From Sandarakinorhabdus cyanobacteriorum (GTDB taxonomy: Bacteria; Pseudomonadota; Alphaproteobacteria; Sphingomonadales; Sphingomonadaceae), in assembly GCF_002251755.1 (NCBI RefSeq), contig NZ_NOXT01000125.1, forward strand, positions 109,095 through 173,094: a stretch of DNA of 64,000 nucleotides, in the 5' to 3' direction. Shown in pieces: positions 25,705-33,784 of the stretch. How positions within the stretch are numbered: position 1 is the stretch's first letter; the number at the start of each line of letters is the position of its first letter. Position numbers and translations under genes: made by a program. The notes beneath the pieces are model-generated. The model was not told the DNA's origin. It saw only the letters and a program-made list of their open reading frames with translations, and did not search any database.

Positions 25705-26735
25705 TGCGCCGCGCCGCCTTCGGCTTGCTGGTTGCCTGCATCCCGGCCAGCCCCACGCTGGCCGGGTTTGCGCAGGTTCATGGTGTTGCCCCGTGGACCG
25801 AGACGGTGATCAGTGTGAGCGACGTCAAACCCTTTGCCCGCCTGCTGGGCGAAATCGGTGGCTGGCAGCCGGTGGCCCGGGGGCGGCTCTCAGCGGCGGA
25901 AATAGCCTATTGGCAGCTGCCTGCCACGGCCTCCGCACGGTTCCAGTTGTGGTGCGCACCGAAGAGCAGCACCGGCTGCTTGCGCCTTGTCAGGTTCAAG
26001 GGTGTGCCGCAGCAGCCGATCCGGCTGGGCGCCCGGGCCTGGGATCCGGGCGGCATCTATTCGATCATGATGCGCTCGGATGATCTGCCGCGGCTGTTTG
26101 ATGCCGCGATCAAGGCTGGGTGGTGGGCCGAGAGCCCGATCATCCGGTTCAATTTCGGCGGTTCCGACCTGAGGAATGTCGTGCTGACCGGCCCGCACGG
26201 CGTCAATTTCGCCGTGTATCAACGGCTTTCACCGCCGTTCACCGATTTCCACCTTGGCCTCATCAGCCAGGGCTTCAATTCCATGCGCATGGTCGAAAGC
26301 CGGCCGCGGGCACGGGATTTCTATGCCCAGAAACTGGGTTTTGGCCTGGTGTTCGATGGGGATGGCACCAACGCGATTGCCACCGCGCCCGAACCCTCCA
26401 ACTTTGGCATCCCGCTAAACTACACGCTCAAGGCTTTGCGGGCGGCGGCGGCGTTGTCGCCAACGCCGGGCGAGACCGGGCGGGTGGAAATGATGCAGAT
26501 CACCGAATTTGCCGGCATCCCGCAGGGGGCCCGGGCCCGGGCACCAAACCTTGGCATCCTGTCGGTCCGTTATCCCGTGCAGGATCTGGCTGGTTATCGT
26601 GCTGCGCTCGCCAAACAGGGCGTGACGCCGGCGCAGTCGGCCGAAGCTGTGCCAATAGAAGGGTTTGGCACAACCGATCTCTTTGCGGTGACCGATCCGG
26701 ATGGCAGCCTGACCGAGTTTTACCATGCCCGCTGA
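25704..26735 (+). CDS. Exported two-domain VOC protein
   Basis: 343 residues with an N-terminal signal (RRAAFGLLVACIPASPTLAG). Two VOC-like modules follow, about 35-180 (WTETVISVSDVKPFARLLGE) and 190-343 (GFNSMRMVESRPRARDFYAQ to VTDPDGSLTEFYHAR). The terminal Glu of the second module is present (LTEFY); expected histidine ligands in the first strands are not obvious. A VOC-fold protein in the periplasm, coupled to a TonB receptor by TGATG, is unusual and suggests ligand binding or a periplasmic reaction on the imported compound. No reaction is assignable. Confidence 0.75.
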   Translation: MRRAAFGLLVACIPASPTLAGFAQVHGVAPWTETVISVSDVKPFARLLGEIGGWQPVARGRLSAAEIAYWQLPATASARFQLWCAPKSSTGCLRLVRFKGVPQQPIRLGARAWDPGGIYSIMMRSDDLPRLFDAAIKAGWWAESPIIRFNFGGSDLRNVVLTGPHGVNFAVYQRLSPPFTDFHLGLISQGFNSMRMVESRPRARDFYAQKLGFGLVFDGDGTNAIATAPEPSNFGIPLNYTLKALRAAAALSPTPGETGRVEMMQITEFAGIPQGARARAPNLGILSVRYPVQDLAGYRAALAKQGVTPAQSAEAVPIEGFGTTDLFAVTDPDGSLTEFYHAR

Positions 26736-27447
26736 ATTCACGCCCCTGCCCCGCCGGCACGGCCGCATTGCCTATCGCAGCGCCTCTACCCACGCCTTGT
26801 GGGGAATCGAGGATTTCAGCATCACGCGCCAGGCCGATGGCGGCCGCACGCTGATGGTGGAATGCCAGATGCGCCATGGCGCGGAGGATGTGACGCGGTT
26901 CACCACGCTTGCGGTGGATGCCGATCTGCAGCCGGTGGAGGCCCATGTCCGCATCCTGAACCATGGCAGGCCCACTGGCAGCGGCTGGTTCCGCTTCACC
27001 GAGAGCGAGGCGGAAGGCGAGGCCGCCACTGAGGCCGAGGGGCGCCTGTCGCAGCGCAAACCGATCGCCCGCCCCATGCGCGGCTTTGGCATCCACGCCC
27101 TGATCGGGGATGGCTGGCTGGCCGCCAGCTTTCCCTTCGACAAGGGGCCCGGCCACACCCACTTCTGGGGGCCCAGCCTGCTGCACAGCCTGCACCATTT
27201 CGGGGCGACCGGCCCCATGCTGGTCACCTCCACTTCTGGCCTGCGCTATGAAGCGCGGGAGACGGTGGCGGTGCCAGCTGGCCGCTTTGACTGCCATCGC
27301 CTGTCATTTCAGGGCATGACAAACAACCACCCGCCCTACACGATGTGGATCAGCGCGGACGATGAGAAGCTCTATGTGAAGGGCCTTGTCGCCGGCTACA
27401 TGGATGGGCTGTTCCAGCTCGAAACCCTGGATGGGAATGCCGCGTGA
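26725..27447 (+). CDS. Unknown protein, paralogue of 31263-31988
   Basis: 240 residues, no signal peptide. The layout is beta-rich: GGRTLMVECQMRHGAEDVTR, then AHVRILNHGRPTGSGWFRF, a middle FGIHALIGDGWLAASF, and the closing YTMWISADDEKLYVKGLVAG. The gene at 31263-31988 in the same operon shares this order, including MGSGWMRH, FGTHPVVGDSYLARA, TFHCRHFRF and YDIWVTADDDCILVY, so the two are paralogues and may form a heterodimer or act on related ligands. The start overlaps the VOC stop by 11 bases. I do not recognise a named family. Confidence 0.75.
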   Translation: MPAEFTPLPRRHGRIAYRSASTHALWGIEDFSITRQADGGRTLMVECQMRHGAEDVTRFTTLAVDADLQPVEAHVRILNHGRPTGSGWFRFTESEAEGEAATEAEGRLSQRKPIARPMRGFGIHALIGDGWLAASFPFDKGPGHTHFWGPSLLHSLHHFGATGPMLVTSTSGLRYEARETVAVPAGRFDCHRLSFQGMTNNHPPYTMWISADDEKLYVKGLVAGYMDGLFQLETLDGNAA

Positions 27448-28676
27448 GCCAAGCAAGATCAGAGTTTTCCGCCGGCTGGAAGGTGCTGACAGCCGGCATG
27501 CTGGGCGTGATGTGCGGCGCCTCGCCACTGCCGTTCAACACCATCGGTTTCGTGCTCGGCCCGCTGCACGACGAATTCGGCTGGAGCTTTGCCACCATCT
27601 CGGCCGGGGTCACCACCTTTGGCATCACCGCTGGCCTGCTCGCCCCCATCATTGGCGCGGCCGTTGACCGATTTGGAGTCCGCCGGATCGCACTGGGTTC
27701 ACTCCTGGCCTTTGCATTGGTGTTTGCTGCCATTGGCTTGATCCCCGGATCGCTGGTGGCCTGGTTCGGTCTGTGGTTTCTCATTGGCCTGGTCGGCATG
27801 GGCTCCACCCCTGTCACCTGGAGCCGGGCGATCAACATGTGGTTTTATCGCAGCCGCGGGCTGGCGTTGGGTCTGTTGCTGGTGGGCACCAGCCTGGCGG
27901 CCCTGATCGTGCCCAAGGTGGCGGTGTGGGCCATTGCCACCTGGGGCTGGCGCGGCATGTATCCGGTGGTGGCATTGTTCCCGCTGCTGCTCGCCCTGCC
28001 GCTGGGCCTCGCCTGGTTTCGCGAACCGACGGCGGCGGAAACGCCGGCCGAGATCACCGCCAGCGGCGGCCTTGTGGGCGTGACCTTTGCCGAAGCCGCG
28101 AAGGACCGGCGGTTCTGGACGATCTGGATTTCGATCGCGCTGGTGGCGCTGGCCTATGGCGGCGCCCATATCCACATGCCGGAAATCATCAAGCAGCACG
28201 GCCTCACCGCCGCTGATGGCGCCGGCATCATGGGCATGATCGGTATCGCGCTGCTGTCGGGCCGCATCGTCACCGGCTGGCTGCTGGATCGCATCTGGGC
28301 GCCGTTTGTCTGCCTGCCGATCCTGTCCATCCCGGCGCTGGCCTGTTGGTGGCTGATGGGCAATGGCACCGATCAGACGATGGTGTGGGTATCGGCCTTT
28401 CTGCTCGGCTTTGCTGCCGGGGCGGAGTCCGACCTGATCGCCTATCTGGCCAGCCGCTATTTCGGGATGGCGAATTATGGCAAGATCTATGGGATGCTCT
28501 ACATGCCGTTCGGCATATTTTCGGCAATCTCGCCCGTGCTTTACGGCCGTATCCGAGACACCACCGGCAGTTATGACCAGATGCTCATGGGCGCGACCTT
28601 CCTGTTTGTTGCCGGGGCGTTGCTGCTGCTGACACTGGGTCGCTACCCCGTTTTTGGTGCCAGGGAGGCCGCATGA
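27444..28676 (+). CDS. Major facilitator superfamily transporter
   Basis: 410 residues with about twelve membrane spans. The MFS motif between helices 2 and 3 is seen as IIGAAVDRFGVRRIALGS; helix 5 and later segments (FWTIWISIALVALAYGGA, and SGRIVTGWLLDRIWAP as the second-half motif) fit the oxalate/formate or monocarboxylate branch. It should carry the substrate or an acid product across the inner membrane. The start is a GTG inside the overlap GTGA with the preceding gene; the stop overlaps the FAD-oxidase start (ATGA). Confidence 0.88.
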   Translation: MSQARSEFSAGWKVLTAGMLGVMCGASPLPFNTIGFVLGPLHDEFGWSFATISAGVTTFGITAGLLAPIIGAAVDRFGVRRIALGSLLAFALVFAAIGLIPGSLVAWFGLWFLIGLVGMGSTPVTWSRAINMWFYRSRGLALGLLLVGTSLAALIVPKVAVWAIATWGWRGMYPVVALFPLLLALPLGLAWFREPTAAETPAEITASGGLVGVTFAEAAKDRRFWTIWISIALVALAYGGAHIHMPEIIKQHGLTAADGAGIMGMIGIALLSGRIVTGWLLDRIWAPFVCLPILSIPALACWWLMGNGTDQTMVWVSAFLLGFAAGAESDLIAYLASRYFGMANYGKIYGMLYMPFGIFSAISPVLYGRIRDTTGSYDQMLMGATFLFVAGALLLLTLGRYPVFGAREAA

Positions 28677-30223
28677 CGACCGCCACGCTCGTTCGTGACA
28701 GCCTGCAGGGCGGCAGCACCGTGCCGCCGGAAACCTTGCTGACCGATGCGGCCAGCCTGTCGCTGTTTGCCCATGATGTCTATGCCGCCGGGCCGCAGCC
28801 ATTGGCCGTGTTCCGGCCGCAGACGGTGGAGCAACTGGCCGCCGGCATTGCCGCGGCCACAGCCCAGGGCATTGCCATCGTGCCGCGCGGCGGCGGCATG
28901 AGCTACACCGGCGGCTATCTGTCCTCCACGCCGCGCTTTATCCTGGTCGACACTGGCGGGCTGGACCGCATCGTCGCGCTGAATGAGGCAGACATGACGG
29001 TGACGGTGGAGGCCGGGGTCACCTGGGATGCGCTGCGTCGCTTCCTGCAGCCCAAGGGCTATCGCGTCCGCTGCTGGGGCACATTGTCGGGCATCAACGC
29101 CACCGTGGGCGGCGGCATGAGCCAGAACGGCGTGTTCTGGGGTGCCGGCAACGGGACGGTGGTGGACAGTGCGCTCAGCCTAGATGTCGTGCTGGCCGAT
29201 GGCCGCATCGTTGCCACCGGCAGCGATTTCTTCCGGCCCTATGGCCCCGATATCACCGGGCTGTTTGCCGCCGATTGCGGGGCCTTTGGCGTGAAGGCAC
29301 GCGCGACGCTGCGGCTGGTGAAGGAAGGCCGCTGCGCCTATGGCAGCTATGCCTTTGACAGCGCAGCGCAAATCCTGACGGCCATGGCCGGCATTGCCCG
29401 CGAAGGCCTGGCGGCCGAGAATTTCGGGTTCGACCCGTTCCTGCAGAGCCAGCGCATGAAGCGCGAAAGCCTGACCAGCGACGCCAAGAGCCTTGTCACC
29501 ATGATGAAGGCGCAAGGCAGCCTGCTGAAGGGCCTGAAGGAAGGTGCCAAGGTGGCACTGGCCGGGCGCGGCTTCCTGGATGGCGTGCCCTTCTCCCTCC
29601 ACTGCATCGCCGAGCGCCGCCGCGAGGCCGAGGCGGAGGCCGACATGGCCGAGATCGGCCGGATCGTCGAGTCCGCCGGCGGCAAGGCGGTGGAGAACAG
29701 CATTCCCAAGATCCTGCGGGCCAATCCGTTCCCGCCCGTCAATTCCATGGTGGGCCCCAATGGTGAACGCTGGGTGCCGGTGCATGGATTTCTGCCGCAT
29801 TCCCAACTGGTTGCCGGGTGGGATACGGTGCAGGCCATTTACGCCGCCCATGCCGATGCCATGGCCCGGCTGGGGGTGGAGGCCGGTGCCATGCTGGCCG
29901 CTGTCAGCCCGCAGGCCTGCCTGATCGAGCCGGTGTTCTTCTGGCCCGAAGCGCTGAACCCGCTGCATCGCCATGCCGTGGAGGCCGGCCATCTCGCCAA
30001 GCTGAAGGGCTTTGCGCCCAACCCTGAGGCGAGCGGGCTGGTGCACCAGCTGCGCGCCGAGATCATCGCGGCATTCCAGCGGCTTGGCGCCATCCATCTG
30101 CAGATCGCCCGCACCTATCCGTTGAAGGCCAGCCATGATCCGGCCATCTGGGCCCTGCTGACCGCGATGAAGCGGCAGCTTGATCCCAAAAATCTGATGA
30201 ACCCCGGGAGCCTGGGCCTGTGA
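28673..30223 (+). CDS. FAD-linked oxidase (VAO/PCMH type)
   Basis: 516 residues. The PP-loop for FAD is GIAIVPRGGGMSYTGGYLSS, followed by AVTVEAGVTWDALRRFLQPK-like text (TVTVEAGVTWDAL) and the second FAD segment GTLSGINATVGGGMSQNG. The C-terminal DPKNLMNPGSLGL is the usual ending. Related enzymes (vanillyl-alcohol oxidase, p-cresol methylhydroxylase, D-lactate and glycolate oxidases) oxidise alcohols, phenols or hydroxy acids. Coupled by ATGA and GTGA to its neighbours. Substrate not identifiable. Confidence 0.88.
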   Translation: MTTATLVRDSLQGGSTVPPETLLTDAASLSLFAHDVYAAGPQPLAVFRPQTVEQLAAGIAAATAQGIAIVPRGGGMSYTGGYLSSTPRFILVDTGGLDRIVALNEADMTVTVEAGVTWDALRRFLQPKGYRVRCWGTLSGINATVGGGMSQNGVFWGAGNGTVVDSALSLDVVLADGRIVATGSDFFRPYGPDITGLFAADCGAFGVKARATLRLVKEGRCAYGSYAFDSAAQILTAMAGIAREGLAAENFGFDPFLQSQRMKRESLTSDAKSLVTMMKAQGSLLKGLKEGAKVALAGRGFLDGVPFSLHCIAERRREAEAEADMAEIGRIVESAGGKAVENSIPKILRANPFPPVNSMVGPNGERWVPVHGFLPHSQLVAGWDTVQAIYAAHADAMARLGVEAGAMLAAVSPQACLIEPVFFWPEALNPLHRHAVEAGHLAKLKGFAPNPEASGLVHQLRAEIIAAFQRLGAIHLQIARTYPLKASHDPAIWALLTAMKRQLDPKNLMNPGSLGL

Positions 30224-31266
30224 CGCCATACACCGCCGTTGCCTTGCAGTTGACGGCGCAGAGCGTCGAGCAGGCGGCCGATCCGCGCGCCCAGATCATG
30301 GCGCAGATTGCCGGGCTGGAGGGCAAGATCCGTTCGGCACGGATTTTCATCGAGCAATATGGCGGTTCGCCGGTGAAGCTGGCGGTGCTGCCGGAATATC
30401 TCTTCACCTCCTATCCCGGCCGGATTTCCATTCCGGATTTTGCCAAACGCGCCGGTTTTGCTGCCGAAGGGCCGGAATATCAGGCGCTTGGCGGCATTGC
30501 CGAGCGGATGGGCCTGTTCATCGCCGGCAATGCCTATGAGACGGACAAGGCCTTTCCGGACTTTTATTTCCAGACCAGCTTCATCGTGGCGCCAACGGGC
30601 AAGGTCATCCTGCGCTATCGCCGGCTGCTGTCGATGTTTGCGCCCAGCCCGCATGATGTGATCGACCGCTATGTCGATGCTTATGGGCCGGATGCGCTGT
30701 TTCCGGTGGCCGAGACCGAGATTGGCCGGCTGGCGGCGATTGCGTCGGAAGAAATCCTCTATCCCGAGATTGCCCGTTGCCTGGCCTTCAAGGGCGCGGA
30801 GCTGTTCTGCCATTCCAGTTCCGAAATCGGATCGCCGCTGGCCACCGCCAAGGATATCGCCAAGCGGGCCCGGGCCTTTGAAAATGCCGCCTATGTGGTT
30901 TCGGCCAACACCGCCGGCATCGCGGGTTCAGCGCTGCCGTTGATGAGTGCGGATGGCAACAGCCAGATCGTTGCCCCCAGCGGCAAGCTGCTGGCGCAAT
31001 CGGGCAGCGGGGAGACGTTCACCGCCTTTGCCGAGATCGACATTGGCCATTTGCGCGAACAGCGCCGGCAGCCGGCGATGGTGAACAGCCTGGCGCGGCA
31101 GCGGCCCGGCCTGTTCGCCCCGGCCTATCAGGCGGCCGCCGCGACATTCCAGGCCGGCAATCTGATGCTGGGCCCGGACGGCAAGCCGCAGGTGCCGGAA
31201 CGCGAGCAGTTCCTGAAGATGCAGCGGGAAGTGATTGAAAAACTGGCGAAAGCAGGTGTGATATGA
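30220..31266 (+). CDS. Nitrilase-superfamily protein with substituted catalytic residues
   Basis: 348 residues of the carbon-nitrogen hydrolase fold. The catalytic Glu is present (AVLPEYLF, Glu59). The Lys position reads LRYRRLLS (Arg135) and the nucleophile position reads AAIASEEILYPEIAR, with Ser176 where the family has Cys. The rest of the fold, including AKRARAFENAAYVVSANTAG, is intact and the gene sits in an active-looking operon, so decay is unlikely. It may be a serine-using variant, a binding protein or an inactive partner. Start GTG in a GTGA overlap. Confidence 0.8.
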   Translation: MTPYTAVALQLTAQSVEQAADPRAQIMAQIAGLEGKIRSARIFIEQYGGSPVKLAVLPEYLFTSYPGRISIPDFAKRAGFAAEGPEYQALGGIAERMGLFIAGNAYETDKAFPDFYFQTSFIVAPTGKVILRYRRLLSMFAPSPHDVIDRYVDAYGPDALFPVAETEIGRLAAIASEEILYPEIARCLAFKGAELFCHSSSEIGSPLATAKDIAKRARAFENAAYVVSANTAGIAGSALPLMSADGNSQIVAPSGKLLAQSGSGETFTAFAEIDIGHLREQRRQPAMVNSLARQRPGLFAPAYQAAAATFQAGNLMLGPDGKPQVPEREQFLKMQREVIEKLAKAGVI

Positions 31267-31988
31267 AGCATCGCACGGTATCGGGGACCATCCGATACAC
31301 CAGCAAGAAGCCCGGCATGGAGGGCATGGAGCGCGGCCGCGAGAGCTTCAAGTTCACCCATCATGGTGATGGCAGCGTGATCCTGCGCGCCAGTTGCGAG
31401 ATCGAGGAGCCTGATCCGACCGTGCTGCGCGAGGTGATCTATCACCTGGGGCCGGGCATGGTGCCGTTGAACCTGCATGTCCATCTGACCGTGGGCGATG
31501 CCTATATGGGCAGCGGCTGGATGCGCCATGATCCCGCGACCGGCCGGCTGGAATGTGAGAGCGAGAGCCCGTCGCTGGGGCGGATTTCGCAGGTTCGGCC
31601 CGCCGATGGGGCGTTTGATGCCTTTGGCACCCATCCAGTAGTGGGCGATAGCTATCTGGCCCGGGCCATGGATGTTGGCCGCGGGCCGCACCGGCGGCTG
31701 ATGCGGGTGTTCCTGCCCTCCCCCGATCATCGCGGGGCGACGCCGCCGTTGATAGCGGAAGTGAAGATCAACCTGGAATATGTTGGCGAAGAACAGAAAA
31801 CAGTTGCAGCCGGTACGTTCCATTGCCGGCATTTCCGCTTTGTTGACGACAGCGCCGACGGCATGGGCGGCAAGACCCACCCGGATTATGATATCTGGGT
31901 GACCGCCGATGATGATTGCATCCTGGTGTATGGCAGCATCGACGGTTACATGATGAACCGGTACGAACTTATTGAATTGAAACGATGA
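31263..31988 (+). CDS. Unknown protein, paralogue of 26725-27447
   Basis: 241 residues, no signal peptide. It shares motif order and spacing with the product at 26725-27447 (see there): a GSGWMRH-type segment, FGTHPVVGDSYLARAMD, TFHCRHFRF and YDIWVTADDDCILVYGS. Roughly the same length. The gene is coupled by ATGA to both the nitrilase-like gene and the monooxygenase gene. The dispersed pair within one operon suggests a shared but specialised role. No named family recognised. Confidence 0.75.
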   Translation: MKHRTVSGTIRYTSKKPGMEGMERGRESFKFTHHGDGSVILRASCEIEEPDPTVLREVIYHLGPGMVPLNLHVHLTVGDAYMGSGWMRHDPATGRLECESESPSLGRISQVRPADGAFDAFGTHPVVGDSYLARAMDVGRGPHRRLMRVFLPSPDHRGATPPLIAEVKINLEYVGEEQKTVAAGTFHCRHFRFVDDSADGMGGKTHPDYDIWVTADDDCILVYGSIDGYMMNRYELIELKR

Positions 31989-33136
31989 TTTTGATCATCG
32001 GCGCCGGTTTGGGCGGGCTGGTCACCGCCATAGCCCTGGCCCGCGCCGGCCTGCCGGTGGCGGTGTTTGAAGCGGCTGGCAGCTTGAGGGAAACCGGCGC
32101 TGGCCTGACCCTGGGACGCGGCGCCCAGCATGTGTTCCGCGATCTGGGCCTGCAAGGCGATGTCGCGGCCCGCGCCTGCCCGGCCGGCAGCCTGCCCTTT
32201 TTGCACTGGCGCAGTGCGCGGCTGCTGATGGGGGCGCCCGATCCCGGCGATGGCACGCCGGATGATGGCCAGGCCGATATCGTGCGCCACATGTATCGCG
32301 CCGATCTGCAGGCGGTGCTGCTCGATCATGCCGCGCGCCTGGGGGTGGCGATCCACACCGGCAAGCGGTTGACCGGGCTGGATCAGGATGGCGACGGCGT
32401 CACCGCCCGCTTTGGCGATGAAAGCATTGCGCGCGCCAGCCTGCTGGTGGGCGCCGATGGCGTGCGCTCGGCGGTGCGGGCGATCCTGCATCCGGGCGAT
32501 GCGCCGCGCTTCACCGGCCATGTCGCCTATCGTTTTCTGGTGCCGCGCGCCGCCGCCGCGCCGTTCATGGGGCTGGGCCGCAGCGCCATCTTCATCGGGC
32601 CCAAACGCACCTTCAACCGCTACACGATGCAGGGCGGCAACGTGGTGAACTGCGCGGGCCTGGCTGAAACCGGGGAGGAAGTGCCGGAGGGCTGGTCGCT
32701 GCCGGCCAGCGTTGCCGAGGTGGCAGCGGCCTTTCCGGATTGGCACGGCGATGTGACCGGCCTGATCGGGCAGGCGCAATCCATCATCAAATGGGGCCTG
32801 TATGACCGCACGCCGCTGCCGCGCTGGAGTCAGGGCCGGGTGACCCTGCTGGGCGATGCGGCGCATGCCATGCTGCCGTTTCTGGGCATGGGCGCGGCGA
32901 TGGCGATCGAGGATGGCTGGGCGCTGGCGCGCTGCCTGGCGCTGGAGCCGGATGTGGGCCGGGCGCTGGACCGGTATGAGGCGGCGCGGCGCGAACGCTG
33001 CGAGACGATGCAGGCGATGTCGCGCCGGCAGGGCGAGATGACCCAGGCGATGGACCCGGACGCGCTGGTGCCGGCGGCGGTGCCGATGGCCAACCAGGCG
33101 TTGATGGGCTTTGATCCGGTGGCGGCGGGGGTTTAG
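31985..33136 (+). CDS. FAD-dependent aromatic monooxygenase (salicylate hydroxylase-like)
   Basis: 383 residues of the class A flavoprotein monooxygenase family: GxGxxG as MILIIGAGLGGLVTAIALAR at the N-terminus, the DG motif SLLVGADGVRSAVRAIL (about 155-170), and the GD motif VTLLGDAAHAMLPFLGMGAA (about 285-305). It would hydroxylate an aromatic or heteroaromatic ring using NAD(P)H and O2. Relatives include salicylate and 6-hydroxynicotinate monooxygenases. It is the last gene of the plus operon; a repeat-derived hairpin with a T tract follows at 33.19-33.22 kb. Confidence 0.88.
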   Translation: MILIIGAGLGGLVTAIALARAGLPVAVFEAAGSLRETGAGLTLGRGAQHVFRDLGLQGDVAARACPAGSLPFLHWRSARLLMGAPDPGDGTPDDGQADIVRHMYRADLQAVLLDHAARLGVAIHTGKRLTGLDQDGDGVTARFGDESIARASLLVGADGVRSAVRAILHPGDAPRFTGHVAYRFLVPRAAAAPFMGLGRSAIFIGPKRTFNRYTMQGGNVVNCAGLAETGEEVPEGWSLPASVAEVAAAFPDWHGDVTGLIGQAQSIIKWGLYDRTPLPRWSQGRVTLLGDAAHAMLPFLGMGAAMAIEDGWALARCLALEPDVGRALDRYEAARRERCETMQAMSRRQGEMTQAMDPDALVPAAVPMANQALMGFDPVAAGV

Positions 33137-33154
33137 GCGGGACTGTCGGCTGTG

Positions 33155-33221
33155 GCGGAGGGCCCCTCCGTCACGCTGCGCGTGCCACCTCCCCAAACGA
33201 GTTTGGGGAGGATCGTTTTTT
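33155..33221. repeat. Palindromic repeat acting as a likely terminator
   Basis: A copy of the GGGGAGG repeat family. Its hairpin, CCTCCCCAAAC (33188-33198) with GTTTGGGGAGG (33201-33211), is followed shortly by TTTTTT (33216-33221), a terminator-like arrangement directly after the eight-gene plus operon. The 399-base gap 33137-33535 contains this repeat, a 21-bp-period tandem array and a second repeat copy; no gene is seen in it. Confidence 0.65.
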
Positions 33222-33361
33222 GGATTTTCAAGGAGCGTGGTCAGTGTCGCATTTTGGTGGGGTGTAGGACAGATTTACAGTTAGAATGCTGATATTGCTT
33301 GTGTTTCGGCGGTGCGCGGTCGGGCTGATGGCGTGATTGTGGGATTCGGGGCCGTTGGGGC

Positions 33362-33488
33362 GTGGCAGACGTGGCCAATTTGGTGGCCGATTTCGGGGTG
33401 GCGGTGACCGCGTTTTGCGCGCTGGTGACCGCAGCTTGCCGGCGGTGGTGACCGCGTTTGGGGTGTGGGTGACCGATTTGGGGCGGCC
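33362..33488. repeat. Tandem array, 21-bp period, GTGACCGC core
   Basis: The trinucleotide GTG of a GTGACCG-like core recurs at 33362, 33383, 33404, 33425, 33448 and 33469, i.e. at steps of 21, 21, 21, 23 and 21. The best units carry GCGGTGACCGC, an 11-nt inverted repeat around a central base. A second array with the same core and period lies at 55424-55528. No gene is apparent. Confidence 0.65.
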
Positions 33489-33532
33489 CCTCCGGCGCTG
33501 CGCGCCACCTCCCCAAACAAGTTTGGGGAGGA
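33484..33532. repeat. Palindromic intergenic repeat, partial copy
   Basis: GGCCCCTCCGGCGCTGCGCG then a CCTCCCCAAACAAGTTTGGGGAGG hairpin, given here in two parts. It has the same orientation as the copy at 33155 and ends four bases before the stop of the small protein gene at 33536. Confidence 0.75.
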
Positions 33533-33535
33533 GCG

Positions 33536-33784
33536 TCAGGCACCGCGGATGGGGGCGAAGATGCGAGTGATGAAGGCCTGGAGTTTGGCGTCGCGGTCGG
33601 CCGGTGGCGCGCCCTTGGCCTCTTCCAATGCCAGGAGGCGTTCTTCCTGCACCCAGAGTTCCTGGGCCATGTTCATCACCACGGCGACAAAACGGTCCAT
33701 GGCGGGATCGGCGAAGAAGCGGGCGTTGCCGGTCTCGTCATAGAGGCCGGGCGGAGTGTCGTCGGGGCGCGGCGTTTCGCTCAT
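33536..33784 (-). CDS. Small helical protein paired with a methyltransferase (copy 1)
   Basis: 82 residues, mostly helical and charged: NARFFADPAMDRFVAVVMNM then AQELWVQEERLLALEEAKG, likely a coiled coil. A paralogue at 47373-47732 has YFDDPAVDRLLSLSMALV and RERLDTVERLLEAKG and is likewise directly downstream of a related methyltransferase gene. The start at 33784 overlaps the methyltransferase stop by one base. The conserved pairing suggests a subunit or regulator of the methyltransferase. No named family recognised. Confidence 0.75.
   Translation of the reverse strand: MSETPRPDDTPPGLYDETGNARFFADPAMDRFVAVVMNMAQELWVQEERLLALEEAKGAPPADRDAKLQAFITRIFAPIRGA

Noticed and set aside
30550..30570. 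TCCGGAC-like string resembling the GntR operator
   Set aside because: Inside the nitrilase-like coding region with only one half matched and no palindrome.
33362..33488. CRISPR array
   Set aside because: Repeat units of 21 bp without distinct spacers of constant length, and no cas genes nearby.
33241..33543. Possible small protein with heptad-like repeats in the 33.4 kb gap
   Set aside because: The repeats come from the 21-bp DNA array and are open in several frames; no ribosome binding site or conserved start.
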